Source: Alphaproteobacteria bacterium (GTDB lineage Bacteria > Pseudomonadota > Alphaproteobacteria > Rhizobiales > Xanthobacteraceae). From it: 5,967 bases of DNA. The number at the start of each line of letters is the position of its first letter. The stretch's first letter is position 1. Positions 1 through 5,967 of this stretch are shown here, piece after piece. Where the stretch lies: the NCBI GenBank assembly GCA_005884465.1, contig VAZH01000057.1:1-5967 (forward strand), written 5' to 3'. The notes below the pieces were generated by a model that did not search any database, had not been told where the DNA came from, and worked only from the letters and a program-made list of their open reading frames with translations. The position numbers were made by a program, and so were the translations under genes.

Positions 1-1088
1 AGCTTGCGTTCGATGAAATATTCGTCGTGCAGCGCGATCTTTTCCAGTTCCATCGCAACGTTCAGCAGCTGATCGTCGCCGTGGCCGGTCTCCGCCAGCA
101 CGGCGTGACACATCTTCTGCATGATCTTGGCGCGCGGATCGTAGTTCTTGTACACGCGATGCCCGAAGCCCATCAGGCGAACTTCGCTGTTTTTTTCTTT
201 CACCCTCTTGATGAAGTCAGGAATCTTGTCGACCGTGCCGATGCCGGCCAGCATTGCGAGCGCTGCTTCGTTGGCGCCGCCATGGGCCGGTCCCCACAGG
301 CAGGCAATACCGGCGGCGATGCAGGCGAACGGATTGGCACCGGAGGAGCCGGCGATCCGCACCGTCGAGGTCGAGGCGTTCTGCTCGTGGTCGGCATGCA
401 GGATGAAGATCTTGTCGAGCGCATCCGCCAGAACCGGATTGATCTTGTATTCCTCGCACGGCACGGCGAAGCACATGTGCAGGAAATTCTCCGCGAAGCT
501 CAGCGAGTTCTTCGGATACATAAACGGCTGGCCAATGGTGTATTTGTAGGCCATCGCGGCCAAGGTCGGGATTTTCGCGATCATGCGCATCGACGCGATC
601 ATGCGCTGGGTCGGATCGGTGATGTCTGTCGAGTCGTGATAGAACGCAGCCAGCGCCCCGACAGCTGCCACCATGATCGCCATCGGATGGGCGTCGCGGC
701 GGAAGCCCTGGAAGAACCGCGCCATCTGCTCGTGGACCATGGTGTGATGGATCACGCGGTTGTCAAAATCCTCCTTCTGCGCCTTGGTCGGAAGTTCGCC
801 GTAAAGCAGGAGGTAGCAGGTTTCGAGGAAGTCGCCTTTTTCCGCCAACTGCTCGATCGGGTAGCCGCGGTATTCCAGAATGCCGGCGTCGCCATCGATA
901 TAGGTGATCTTGGACTGGCAGCTGCCGGTGGAGGTGAAACCCGGGTCATAGGTAAACATTCCGGACTGGGCATAGAGTTTGGCGATGTCGATTACGTCGG
1001 GCCCAACGGTGCCGCTCAAAATCGGGAAATCGTAGGTTTTGTTGCCGACCGTCAGCGTTACGGTTTTGGTGTTGGATGTTGCGTCCAT
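1..1088 (-). CDS. gltA: citrate synthase, type II (C-terminus cut by window edge)
   Basis: Citrate synthase condenses oxaloacetate with acetyl-CoA to give citrate and CoA, the entry step of the TCA cycle, in the cytoplasm. The visible 362 residues begin [15 protein letters not shown] and carry the N-terminal domain typical of the hexameric, NADH-sensitive Gram-negative type. The LHADHEQN block starts at residue 230. The catalytic histidine of GPAHGG is His269, and the catalytic histidine of [14 protein letters not shown] is His310. Their spacing of 41 matches E. coli His264/His305. The third catalytic residue, the Asp of the NVDFYSG motif, would fall near residue 368, just beyond the left edge. 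The family is usually about 430 residues, so some 70 are missing. The ATG is chosen because homology starts there. A weak GGGG ribosome-binding site lies 7 bases upstream. It follows gltX in the same direction after a 157-base gap, so it may have its own promoter. Nothing in the visible part looks broken. Confidence 0.97.
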   Translation of the reverse strand, partial: MDATSNTKTVTLTVGNKTYDFPILSGTVGPDVIDIAKLYAQSGMFTYDPGFTSTGSCQSKITYIDGDAGILEYRGYPIEQLAEKGDFLETCYLLLYGELPTKAQKEDFDNRVIHHTMVHEQMARFFQGFRRDAHPMAIMVAAVGALAAFYHDSTDITDPTQRMIASMRMIAKIPTLAAMAYKYTIGQPFMYPKNSLSFAENFLHMCFAVPCEEYKINPVLADALDKIFILHADHEQNASTSTVRIAGSSGANPFACIAAGIACLWGPAHGGANEAALAMLAGIGTVDKIPDFIKRVKEKNSEVRLMGFGHRVYKNYDPRAKIMQKMCHAVLAETGHGDDQLLNVAMELEKIALHDEYFIERK

Positions 1089-1245
1089 CGTGAATCCCCG
1101 ATGAGGTCGTTGCGAAAGCCGGCGGCCGGGTGCGCCATGACAATAAATAGCGTGGGAAGGCCGACTATTGTAGAAGTAGCGCTTGAATGGGTATCTTATT
1201 GCTGTGTGCACTGCAAGATCGCCGGGTTGAGAGGGCAATCCTCCT
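1089..1245 (-). promoter_or_regulatory. gltX-gltA intergenic leader, possible gltA promoter
   Basis: This 157-base gap precedes gltA on the minus strand and is long enough for a separate promoter. The best -10-like hexamer is TACAAT (5 of 6 to TATAAT) at 1172..1167, about 80 bases before the ATG. No convincing -35 box sits 16-18 bases upstream, so the assignment is weak. A GC-rich inverted repeat, CCGGC-G-GCCGG at 1119-1129, lies in the would-be leader. No terminator with a T run is visible after gltX, so read-through from gltX into gltA is also possible. Confidence 0.3.
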
Positions 1246-2670
1246 TTATGAGGAGACCTGATCGGCCAGCCGGGCCAGGCATTCCTCGCGTCCCAGCACC
1301 GCCAGGACGTCGAAGATACCCGGCGACGTGGTGCGTCCGGTCAGCGCCACGCGAAGCGGCTGGGCCACCGCGCCGAGCTTGAGGTTGTTGGTTTCCGCGA
1401 AGGCGCGCATTGCCGCTTCGGTGGTTTGTGCGGTCCACGGCGTGACAGCCTCCAGTGCCAGACGAAGTCTGCCGATCAGCTCGCGGTTTTCCGGCGTCAA
1501 CAACGCCGCCGCCTTTGGCTCAATCTCGAGCGGCCGGTCGGCGAAGATAAAATAGGCGCTGTCGATCAGCTCGATCAGCGTTTTGGCGCGCTCTTTCAGG
1601 CTCGGCATCGCCTGCAGCAATTGCGCCCGCGTGGTGTCGTTGAGCTTGGCCTTGAGGTCGGAACCGGCGGGGACATAGTCCAGCACGCCCTCGAACATGG
1701 TCACGAGAGATTGATCGTCGGAGTGGCGGATGTAGTGACCGTTGAGGTTTTCCAGCTTGGCAAAATCGAACCGCGCGGCCGAGCGGCCCACGCCGGACAG
1801 ATCGAAAGCGGCGATCATTTCCTCGGTCGAGAAAATCTCCTGGTCACCGTGGCTCCATCCGAGCCTGACCAGGTAATTGCGCAACGCCGCCGGCAGATAG
1901 CCCATGGCGCGGTAAGCATCGACGCCGAGCGCGCCATGGCGTTTCGAGAGTTTGGAGCCATCCGGTCCATGGATCAGAGGAATGTGGGACATGTTCGGAA
2001 GCTCCCACGCCAGCGCGTCATAGATCTGCTTCTGGCGCGCGGCGTTGATCAGGTGATCGTCGCCGCGAATGACGTGGGTGACGCCCATGTCGTGATCGTC
2101 GACCACGACGGCGAGCATGTAGGTCGGATTGCCGTCGCCCCGCAACAGGACGAGATCGTCGAGGTTCTCGTTCTGCCACACCACGCGGCCCTGGACTTCG
2201 TCCTCGATCACGGTTTCGCCGGTCTGCGGCGCGCGCAGTCTGATCGAGGGCATCGTGCCGGGTAGGGCTTCCGAAGCATCCCGGTCGCGCCACATGCCGT
2301 CGTAGAGGCGTGTGCGCCCTTCGGCGCGCGCCTTCTCCCGCATCGCCGTCAGTTGCTCCGGCGTGGCGTAGCAGCGGTAGGCCTTGCCGCTGGCAAGCAA
2401 TTGCAGGGCAATTTCACGGTGCCGCTCAGCCCGGCTGAACTGGTAAATGACATCGCCGTCCCAATCGAGCCCCAGCCATTTCAGCCCGTCCAGGATCGCA
2501 GCGATCGCCGGTTCAGTCGATCGCTCCCGGTCGGTATCCTCAATGCGCAACAGCATTTTGCCGCCGTGCCTGCGGGCATAAAGCCAATTGAACAGCGCGG
2601 TGCGAGCCCCTCCGATGTGGAGGAAGCCGGTCGGCGAGGGGGCAAAGCGCGTGACGACGGAATCAGTCAT
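1246..2670 (-). CDS. gltX: glutamyl-tRNA synthetase
   Basis: This class I aminoacyl-tRNA synthetase ligates glutamate to tRNA-Glu using ATP, in the cytoplasm. The protein is 474 residues, normal for bacterial GluRS. The N-terminal Rossmann catalytic domain opens with [14 protein letters not shown], with the HIGH-type motif at residues 18-21 and [11 protein letters not shown] at about 41-51. The KMSKS-type loop is KLSKR at 240-244, and a helical anticodon-binding domain fills the last 170 or so residues. The four positions that bind zinc in E. coli GluRS (Cys98, Cys100, Cys125, His127) read Cys100, Ala102, Trp127 and Asp129 here, so this enzyme probably lacks that zinc. The ATG at 2670 is preferred because homology begins exactly there; in-frame ATGs at 2766 and 2799 would add unrelated residues. 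No Shine-Dalgarno sequence precedes the chosen start. The gene is divergent from glnS and upstream of gltA. Whether it also charges tRNA-Gln cannot be read from the sequence by eye. Confidence 0.97.
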   Translation of the reverse strand: MTDSVVTRFAPSPTGFLHIGGARTALFNWLYARRHGGKMLLRIEDTDRERSTEPAIAAILDGLKWLGLDWDGDVIYQFSRAERHREIALQLLASGKAYRCYATPEQLTAMREKARAEGRTRLYDGMWRDRDASEALPGTMPSIRLRAPQTGETVIEDEVQGRVVWQNENLDDLVLLRGDGNPTYMLAVVVDDHDMGVTHVIRGDDHLINAARQKQIYDALAWELPNMSHIPLIHGPDGSKLSKRHGALGVDAYRAMGYLPAALRNYLVRLGWSHGDQEIFSTEEMIAAFDLSGVGRSAARFDFAKLENLNGHYIRHSDDQSLVTMFEGVLDYVPAGSDLKAKLNDTTRAQLLQAMPSLKERAKTLIELIDSAYFIFADRPLEIEPKAAALLTPENRELIGRLRLALEAVTPWTAQTTEAAMRAFAETNNLKLGAVAQPLRVALTGRTTSPGIFDVLAVLGREECLARLADQVSS

Positions 2671-2717
2671 TACAGGAGCGGGATATAGACAATGAGGACC
2701 TGCGGAAGAAGCGGTGG

Positions 2718-2745
2718 TGTATAGCAGGAACCGTACATAACTAAA
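2718..2745 (-). promoter_or_regulatory. possible gltX promoter
   Basis: On the minus strand a -10-like TATACA (2723..2718, 4 of 6) lies 16 bases downstream of a weak -35-like TTTAGT (2745..2740, 3 of 6). Transcription would then start about 40 bases before the gltX ATG. A second -10-like TATATC at 2687..2682 lies 11 bases before the ATG and would give a nearly leaderless mRNA. That would fit the missing Shine-Dalgarno sequence. Neither is strong, and this is inference from spacing and similarity alone. Confidence 0.25.
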
Positions 2746-2763
2746 GCCTTCACGAAAGCCTTC
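2743..2763. repeat. 9-base tandem direct repeat in the gltX/glnS divergent region
   Basis: AAAGCCTTC occurs at 2743-2751 and again at 2755-2763, separated by ACG, giving a 12-base period. The copies are perfect. They lie between the two divergent tRNA-synthetase genes and abut the possible gltX -35 element, where an activator or repressor often binds. A regulatory role is inference; a short repeat like this can arise by chance. Confidence 0.5.
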
Positions 2764-2802
2764 CATGGGACGAGCGGATTTGGCAGAACGTCGGCTCAAT
2801 CC

Positions 2803-2819
2803 GAGCAGGAACCAGAATG
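2803..2819 (+). promoter_or_regulatory. glnS ribosome-binding site and start
   Basis: AGGA at 2807-2810 lies 6 bases before the ATG at 2817. This is a normal Shine-Dalgarno arrangement and supports that start. I see no convincing -10/-35 pair for glnS in the 146-base gap upstream. Confidence 0.6.
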
Positions 2820-4499
2820 ACAGCAGAGCCAGTGGCGGCGGAGACAGGCCGCGATTTCATTCGCGACATTGTCCAGGCCGATCTCGACGCAAAAAAATAC
2901 CGCCAGATCGTGACGCGCTTCCCGCCGGAGCCGAACGGTTACCTGCACATCGGCCATGCCAAGTCGATCGCACTCAATTTCGGCATCGCGCAGGAGTTTT
3001 CCGGACGATGCCACCTGCGGTTCGATGACACCAACCCCACCAAGGAAGAGCAGGAATACATCGATTCGATTCAAGCCGACGTGCGCTGGCTCGGCTATGA
3101 CTGGGGAACCAACCTCTTTTATGCCTCTGACTATTTCGAGCGTCTCTACGAATGGGCGGAAATCCTGATCCGCAACGGAGACGCCTATGTCGACGACCAG
3201 TCGCAGGAAGAAATCCGGCTCACCCGCGGCACGCTGACCGAGCCGGGCAAGAACAGCCCCTACCGCGATCGCCCGGTGGAGGAAAACCTCGATCTGTTTC
3301 GCCGCATGAAAGCGGGCGAGTTTCCGAACGGCGCGCGCGTGCTGCGCGCCAGGATCGATATGTCGTCCGGCAACATCAATCTGCGCGACCCCGTGCTCTA
3401 TCGCATCCTTCACGCCACCCACCCGCGCACCGGCGACAACTGGTCGATCTATCCGAGCTACGATTACGCGCACGGGCAGTCCGATGCGATCGAGGGGATC
3501 ACGCATTCGATCTGCACGCTGGAATTCGAGGACCATCGGCCGCTCTATGAATGGCTGCTCGACAAGCTGCCGGTGCCGTCGAAACCGCACCAGTACGAAT
3601 TCGCCCGGCTCAATCTGACCTACACGCTGTTGTCGAAGCGGGTGCTCACCGAACTGGTGCGCGGCGGCCGCGTTGCCGGCTGGGACGATCCACGCATGCC
3701 GACGATCGCCGGGCTGAAACGGCGCGGGGTGCCGCCGGCCGCGATCCGGGAATTCGTCAAGCGCATCGGCGTTGCAAAAGCCAACAGTGTGGTCGACGTC
3801 GGCATGCTGGAATTCTCGATCCGCGAAGTACTCAACAGGACGGCGCTGCGCCGCATGGCGGTGCTGCGGCCGCTGAAAGTCGTGATCGAGAATTATCCGG
3901 AAGGCGAGAGCGAGGAGATCGAAGCCGTCAACCATCCGGACGATCCGGCCGCGGGCACCCGCCGCATCGCGTTCGGCCGCGAGCTTTATATCGAGCGCGA
4001 TGATTTCATGGAAAATCCTCCGAAGAAGTTTTTCCGCCTCTCGCCGGGCACCGAAGTCCGGCTGCGCTACGCGTATTTCATCAAGTGCACCGATGTCATC
4101 AAGAACGCGGCCGGCGACGCCATCGAGCTGCGCTGCACCTACGATCCCGCGACCCGCGGCGGCAACGCGCCCGACGGGCGCAAGGTCAAGGCGACCATGC
4201 ACTGGCTGCCGGCGGCACAGTCGATCCCTGCGGAAATCCGCATCTACAACCAGCTGTTCTCAAAACCCGTTCCGGACGCTGCCAACTTTGCCGCCGATCT
4301 CAATCCGCAATCGCTTGAGGTTCTCAAGGACGCACGGATCGAGCCCGCGATCGCGCAAGCTAACTCGAACGACGTGATGCAGTTCGAGCGGCAGGGCTAT
4401 TTCGTGCGCGATCCCGATTCCACGCCGGACCGTCCGGTGTTCAACCGAACCATCGGCCTGCGCGATACCTTTGCGAAGGAGGTGGGGACTAAGGGCTGA
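2817..4499 (+). CDS. glnS: glutaminyl-tRNA synthetase
   Basis: GlnRS ligates glutamine directly to tRNA-Gln with ATP in the cytoplasm. The 560-residue length matches the E. coli enzyme (about 554). The catalytic domain shows [16 protein letters not shown] with HIGH at residues 44-47, then RFDDTNP at 68-74 whose Asp70 corresponds to the glutamine-contacting Asp66 of E. coli. [20 protein letters not shown] follows at about 212-231 with Tyr215, equivalent to E. coli Tyr211. Cys233 in [14 protein letters not shown] matches E. coli Cys229, a GlnRS hallmark that separates it from GluRS-type relatives. The KMSKS-type loop is LLSKR at 271-275. From about residue 345 to the end lie the two anticodon-binding beta-barrels. 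No extra YqeY-like tail is present. It is divergent from gltX and convergent with the small exported gene at 4513. Most alphaproteobacteria lack GlnRS and amidate Glu-tRNA(Gln), so this gene was probably acquired by lateral transfer in an ancestor. Its codon use by eye looks like that of its neighbours. Confidence 0.97.
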   Translation: MTAEPVAAETGRDFIRDIVQADLDAKKYRQIVTRFPPEPNGYLHIGHAKSIALNFGIAQEFSGRCHLRFDDTNPTKEEQEYIDSIQADVRWLGYDWGTNLFYASDYFERLYEWAEILIRNGDAYVDDQSQEEIRLTRGTLTEPGKNSPYRDRPVEENLDLFRRMKAGEFPNGARVLRARIDMSSGNINLRDPVLYRILHATHPRTGDNWSIYPSYDYAHGQSDAIEGITHSICTLEFEDHRPLYEWLLDKLPVPSKPHQYEFARLNLTYTLLSKRVLTELVRGGRVAGWDDPRMPTIAGLKRRGVPPAAIREFVKRIGVAKANSVVDVGMLEFSIREVLNRTALRRMAVLRPLKVVIENYPEGESEEIEAVNHPDDPAAGTRRIAFGRELYIERDDFMENPPKKFFRLSPGTEVRLRYAYFIKCTDVIKNAAGDAIELRCTYDPATRGGNAPDGRKVKATMHWLPAAQSIPAEIRIYNQLFSKPVPDAANFAADLNPQSLEVLKDARIEPAIAQANSNDVMQFERQGYFVRDPDSTPDRPVFNRTIGLRDTFAKEVGTKG

Positions 4500-4512
4500 T
4501 GGCATTACCCAT

Positions 4513-4836
4513 CTAAAAGCAATAACCGTACAGGCCGCAGACATAGGGCAGGCGGCCGCCGTCAGTATAGTAGGGCCCGCCGTAATACGGGCCGGGGTAA
4601 TAGTAGGACCACGACGAGCCGTAATAGTAGCCGCCCCGAGCCCACGGCGGATCCGGAAGCAAATTGAATCCGATGATGGGTGCCGGATATTCAACCGATT
4701 GATAGACTTCCACGCGAACTTCCTCGGGCTCGGCAAAGATCGCGCCCAGCCGGCTCCGTGCCGGGAGATCGGCGGCGTTCGCGGTCATTGCGGTCGCAGC
4801 AACAGCGAAAACGGAAAGCATCATACTGCGCGACAT
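4513..4836 (-). CDS. small exported Tyr/Gly-rich protein of unknown function
   Basis: I do not recognise a family with known function. The 107-residue product begins MSRSMMLSVFAVAATAMTANA, a good Sec signal peptide with a short basic n-region, a hydrophobic core and an ANA-A cleavage site near residues 21-22, so the mature protein of about 85 residues should reach the periplasm or beyond. The mature part starts with a charged stretch (EPEEVRVEVYQ, about 36-46). It then has a tail very rich in Tyr, Gly and Pro from about residue 69, including runs of YYY and two GPYY motifs. It ends in a short segment with two cysteines, Cys100 and Cys106, which could form a disulfide. The ATG is supported by GGGAG 7 bases upstream. 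The stop lies 13 bases from the glnS stop, tail to tail. Similar small secreted Tyr/Gly-rich proteins are common as hypotheticals in this group of bacteria. An envelope role is a guess. Confidence 0.75.
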   Translation of the reverse strand: MSRSMMLSVFAVAATAMTANAADLPARSRLGAIFAEPEEVRVEVYQSVEYPAPIIGFNLLPDPPWARGGYYYGSSWSYYYPGPYYGGPYYTDGGRLPYVCGLYGYCF

Positions 4837-4873
4837 CGCCAGGCTCCCGACTGATTCGGGAATCCTATCGCAG

Positions 4874-4898
4874 TGCCGTTAGTAAAAGTTAACGGGCA
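4874..4898. repeat. inverted repeat between the small exported gene and comEC
   Basis: CCGTTA (4876-4881) and TAACGG (4890-4895) are perfect inverted arms around an 8-base AT-rich centre. Allowing a single unpaired G at 4896, the arms extend outward with TGC (4874-4876 side) against GCA (4896-4898 side). It lies about 40 bases before the minus-strand gene and about 100 bases before comEC, a reasonable place for an operator. On the minus strand the spacer and right arm include TTAACT and TTTACT, which are -35-like, with TAGGAT downstream as a poor -10. No T run follows, so it is not an obvious terminator. Confidence 0.4.
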
Positions 4899-4941
4899 TT
4901 CTGCATCCGTTCTCTAGAGTTACAGCTTCCGGTAGCCTTAC

Positions 4942-4992
4942 GATTGCCTAAGGGATTGCAAGGTGCAACCCTGGGGATCGCAAGGTGGCACC
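4942..4992 (+). repeat. degenerate direct repeats carrying the comEC ribosome-binding sites
   Basis: A 17-base unit starting GATTGCAAGGTG at 4954-4970 recurs as GATCGCAAGGTG at 4976-4992, with 14 of 17 positions identical. A partial copy, GATTGCCTAAGG, starts at 4942. The first full unit also contains the inverted repeat TTGCA-AGG-TGCAA (4956-4968). The AAGG in the second unit serves as the Shine-Dalgarno sequence for the ATG at 4996. The first unit contains an in-frame GTG at 4963 that could be an alternative start. Confidence 0.45.
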
Positions 4993-4995
4993 GGA

Positions 4996-5967
4996 ATGGC
5001 CGAGCAGGGCAGGGCTCAAGGCCGGACGCAAGGCTACGCTGGCACTTGGCCGCCACGCGGCGCGGCGCCGGCAGGCAGCATCGCTCCATCTGGTCTCAGC
5101 GCATGGTCATCGCTGATCGACAAATTGCGGACGTGGATTCGCGCCGAAGCGGGTGCCGGGCGATTGCTGCCGTGGGTGCCGGTCGCATTCGGCACCGGGA
5201 TCGCCCTCTATTTCACCGCGGATCGTGAGCCGGTTTTGTCGGTTGTCGCCGTCGTGGCCATTGGCCTTTGTGCGGCGGCATTCCTGCTGCGGCGGCAAAA
5301 GATTTTTCCCGTCGCCGTGATGATCGCCGCGATCGCCGCGGGTTTTGCCATAGCGACCTGGAAGACCGCGCGGGTCGCGCATGGGGTGCTGGCACGGCCG
5401 ATGTATTCGGTGTCGCTGTCGGGCTTCGTCCAGACCCGCGACATCCGCGAGCGTACCGATCGCTTCGTGTTGCGCGTCGCGCACATGGAAAGCCCGAGAT
5501 CACAGATCAAGCTGGAGCGCGTTCGGCTGTCGGTGCGCAAGGGCACCGCACCCGCGGTCGGCAGCTTCGTTGAACTGAAGGCGCGGCTGCAGCCGCCGCT
5601 CGCCCCATTGCGGCCGGGAAGCTACGATTTCGGCCGCGACATGTATTTTCAGGGCATCGGCGCCTCCGGGTTTGTCACTGGCGTGATCAAGACCGTGGAA
5701 GCCCCTGGCAGCGGTGGCCTGTCCCTGCGCTACGCGGCATTCATGCAAGGGCTACGCGATGCGATCGATGCGCGAATACGGACTGCGTTGGATGGCGACA
5801 GGCGCGCTATTGCGACGGCGTTACTGACCGGCCGCCGCGATGCGATCTCGCCGCCTGTCAACGATGCGATGTTCATCTCCGGCCTCGGACACGTGCTGTC
5901 GATATCCGGATATCACATGGCCGTGGTCGCGGGCGTGGTGTTCTTTGCGGTCCGCGCCCTGCTGGCG
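4996..5967 (+). CDS. comEC: ComEC/Rec2 family DNA-uptake membrane protein (N-terminal part, cut by window edge)
   Basis: ComEC forms the inner-membrane channel that takes single-stranded DNA into the cytoplasm during natural transformation; many bacteria carry it without known competence. The visible 324 residues begin with a cytoplasmic, Gly/Ala/Pro-rich stretch to about residue 55. Three hydrophobic helices follow at about 57-74, 79-98 and 103-121. Residues 130-235 form the soluble N-terminal domain (DUF4131-like, OB-fold region), including the LRPGSYDFGRDMYFQG segment typical of ComEC. The competence domain opens with ALLTGRRDAIS at about 275-285. The diagnostic ISGLGHVLSISGYHMAVVAG lies at 294-313, matching the ISGxH signature. 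Its polytopic core and any C-terminal metallo-beta-lactamase-like domain lie beyond the right edge. The ATG at 4996 has AAGGTGG 7 bases upstream. A GTG at 4963 in the same frame, with AGGG 8 bases before it, would add 11 residues; an in-frame stop at 4933 bars anything longer. Confidence 0.93.
   Translation, partial: MAEQGRAQGRTQGYAGTWPPRGAAPAGSIAPSGLSAWSSLIDKLRTWIRAEAGAGRLLPWVPVAFGTGIALYFTADREPVLSVVAVVAIGLCAAAFLLRRQKIFPVAVMIAAIAAGFAIATWKTARVAHGVLARPMYSVSLSGFVQTRDIRERTDRFVLRVAHMESPRSQIKLERVRLSVRKGTAPAVGSFVELKARLQPPLAPLRPGSYDFGRDMYFQGIGASGFVTGVIKTVEAPGSGGLSLRYAAFMQGLRDAIDARIRTALDGDRRAIATALLTGRRDAISPPVNDAMFISGLGHVLSISGYHMAVVAGVVFFAVRALLA

Noticed and set aside
1119..1129. CCGGC-G-GCCGG inverted repeat as a terminator or riboswitch element before gltA
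   Set aside because: The one-base centre prevents a normal hairpin, there is no T run, and GC-rich sequence produces such repeats often.
1240..1245. AGGAGG after the gltX stop as a ribosome-binding site for a separate small gene
   Set aside because: The only nearby start codon (TTG 1238) is one base away and the next (GTG 1211) is 28 bases away; neither has workable spacing.
27..1382. Long plus-strand open frame of 451 codons opposite gltA, running into the gltX end
   Set aside because: It is antisense to a clearly conserved citrate synthase and crosses an intergenic gap. Its His/Arg/Val-rich product has no recognisable domain. GC-rich third codon positions commonly leave the opposite strand free of stops.
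1426..2265. Plus-strand open frame of 279 codons inside gltX
   Set aside because: It is antisense to GluRS motifs, has no domain or start signal of its own, and has the composition typical of a shadow frame.
2671..2799. Extended gltX start at the in-frame ATG at 2799 or 2766
   Set aside because: The extra 43 or 32 residues do not resemble any GluRS; family homology begins at [15 protein letters not shown] (ATG at 2670).
2796..4202. Minus-strand open frame of 468 codons opposite glnS
   Set aside because: It is a mirror of a strongly conserved GlnRS coding sequence, has no recognisable motif, and is explained by codon bias of the sense gene.
4498..4513. Hairpin GATGG-6-CCATC overlapping the stop codons of glnS and the small exported gene
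   Set aside because: The stem is only five bases, with no T run on either side, so it does not support a terminator call.
4853..4864. Palindrome GATTC-GG-GAATC upstream of the small exported gene
   Set aside because: It is short, the two-base centre cannot form an RNA loop, and there is no matching known operator; likely chance.
5107..5484. Minus-strand open frames opposite comEC
   Set aside because: The plus strand encodes a recognisable ComEC with membrane helices and the ISGYH motif; the opposite frames are Arg/Gly-rich shadows.

Overview
The window reads as a stretch of ordinary chromosome from a GC-rich alphaproteobacterium. The family containing Bradyrhizobium, Rhodopseudomonas and Nitrobacter is the best guess. 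That guess rests on the style of the proteins, on the gltX-gltA pair lying near comEC (a neighbourhood I recall from that family), and on a glnS gene, which most other alphaproteobacteria lack. I could not run a search, so the genus is inference.

Layout from left to right: (1) positions 1-1088, minus strand: type II citrate synthase gltA, cut by the window edge so that about the last 70 residues are missing. (2) 1246-2670, minus strand: glutamyl-tRNA synthetase gltX, upstream of gltA in the same direction, with a 157-base gap between them. (3) 2671-2816: a divergent control region carrying a 9-base tandem repeat. (4) 2817-4499, plus strand: glutaminyl-tRNA synthetase glnS, head to head with gltX. 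(5) 4513-4836, minus strand: a small exported tyrosine/glycine-rich protein of unknown function, convergent with glnS and only 13 bases from it. (6) 4837-4995: a second divergent control region with an inverted repeat and a degenerate direct repeat. (7) 4996-5967, plus strand: the N-terminal 324 residues of a ComEC/Rec2 family DNA-uptake membrane protein, cut by the right edge.

The genes belong to separate housekeeping jobs: entry of acetyl-CoA into the TCA cycle (GltA), charging of tRNA-Glu and tRNA-Gln (GltX, GlnS), and transport of single-stranded DNA across the inner membrane (ComEC). GltX and GlnS are functionally linked. With a direct GlnRS the cell need not make Gln-tRNA(Gln) only by amidating Glu-tRNA(Gln), and the two genes share one divergent promoter region.

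I found no RNA gene, insertion sequence, CRISPR array, phage gene or sign of a novel multi-gene system. The points worth a second look are modest: the glnS acquisition and its shared promoter region with gltX, the small exported Tyr-rich protein, the repeats in both divergent intergenic regions, and a start-site ambiguity for comEC.
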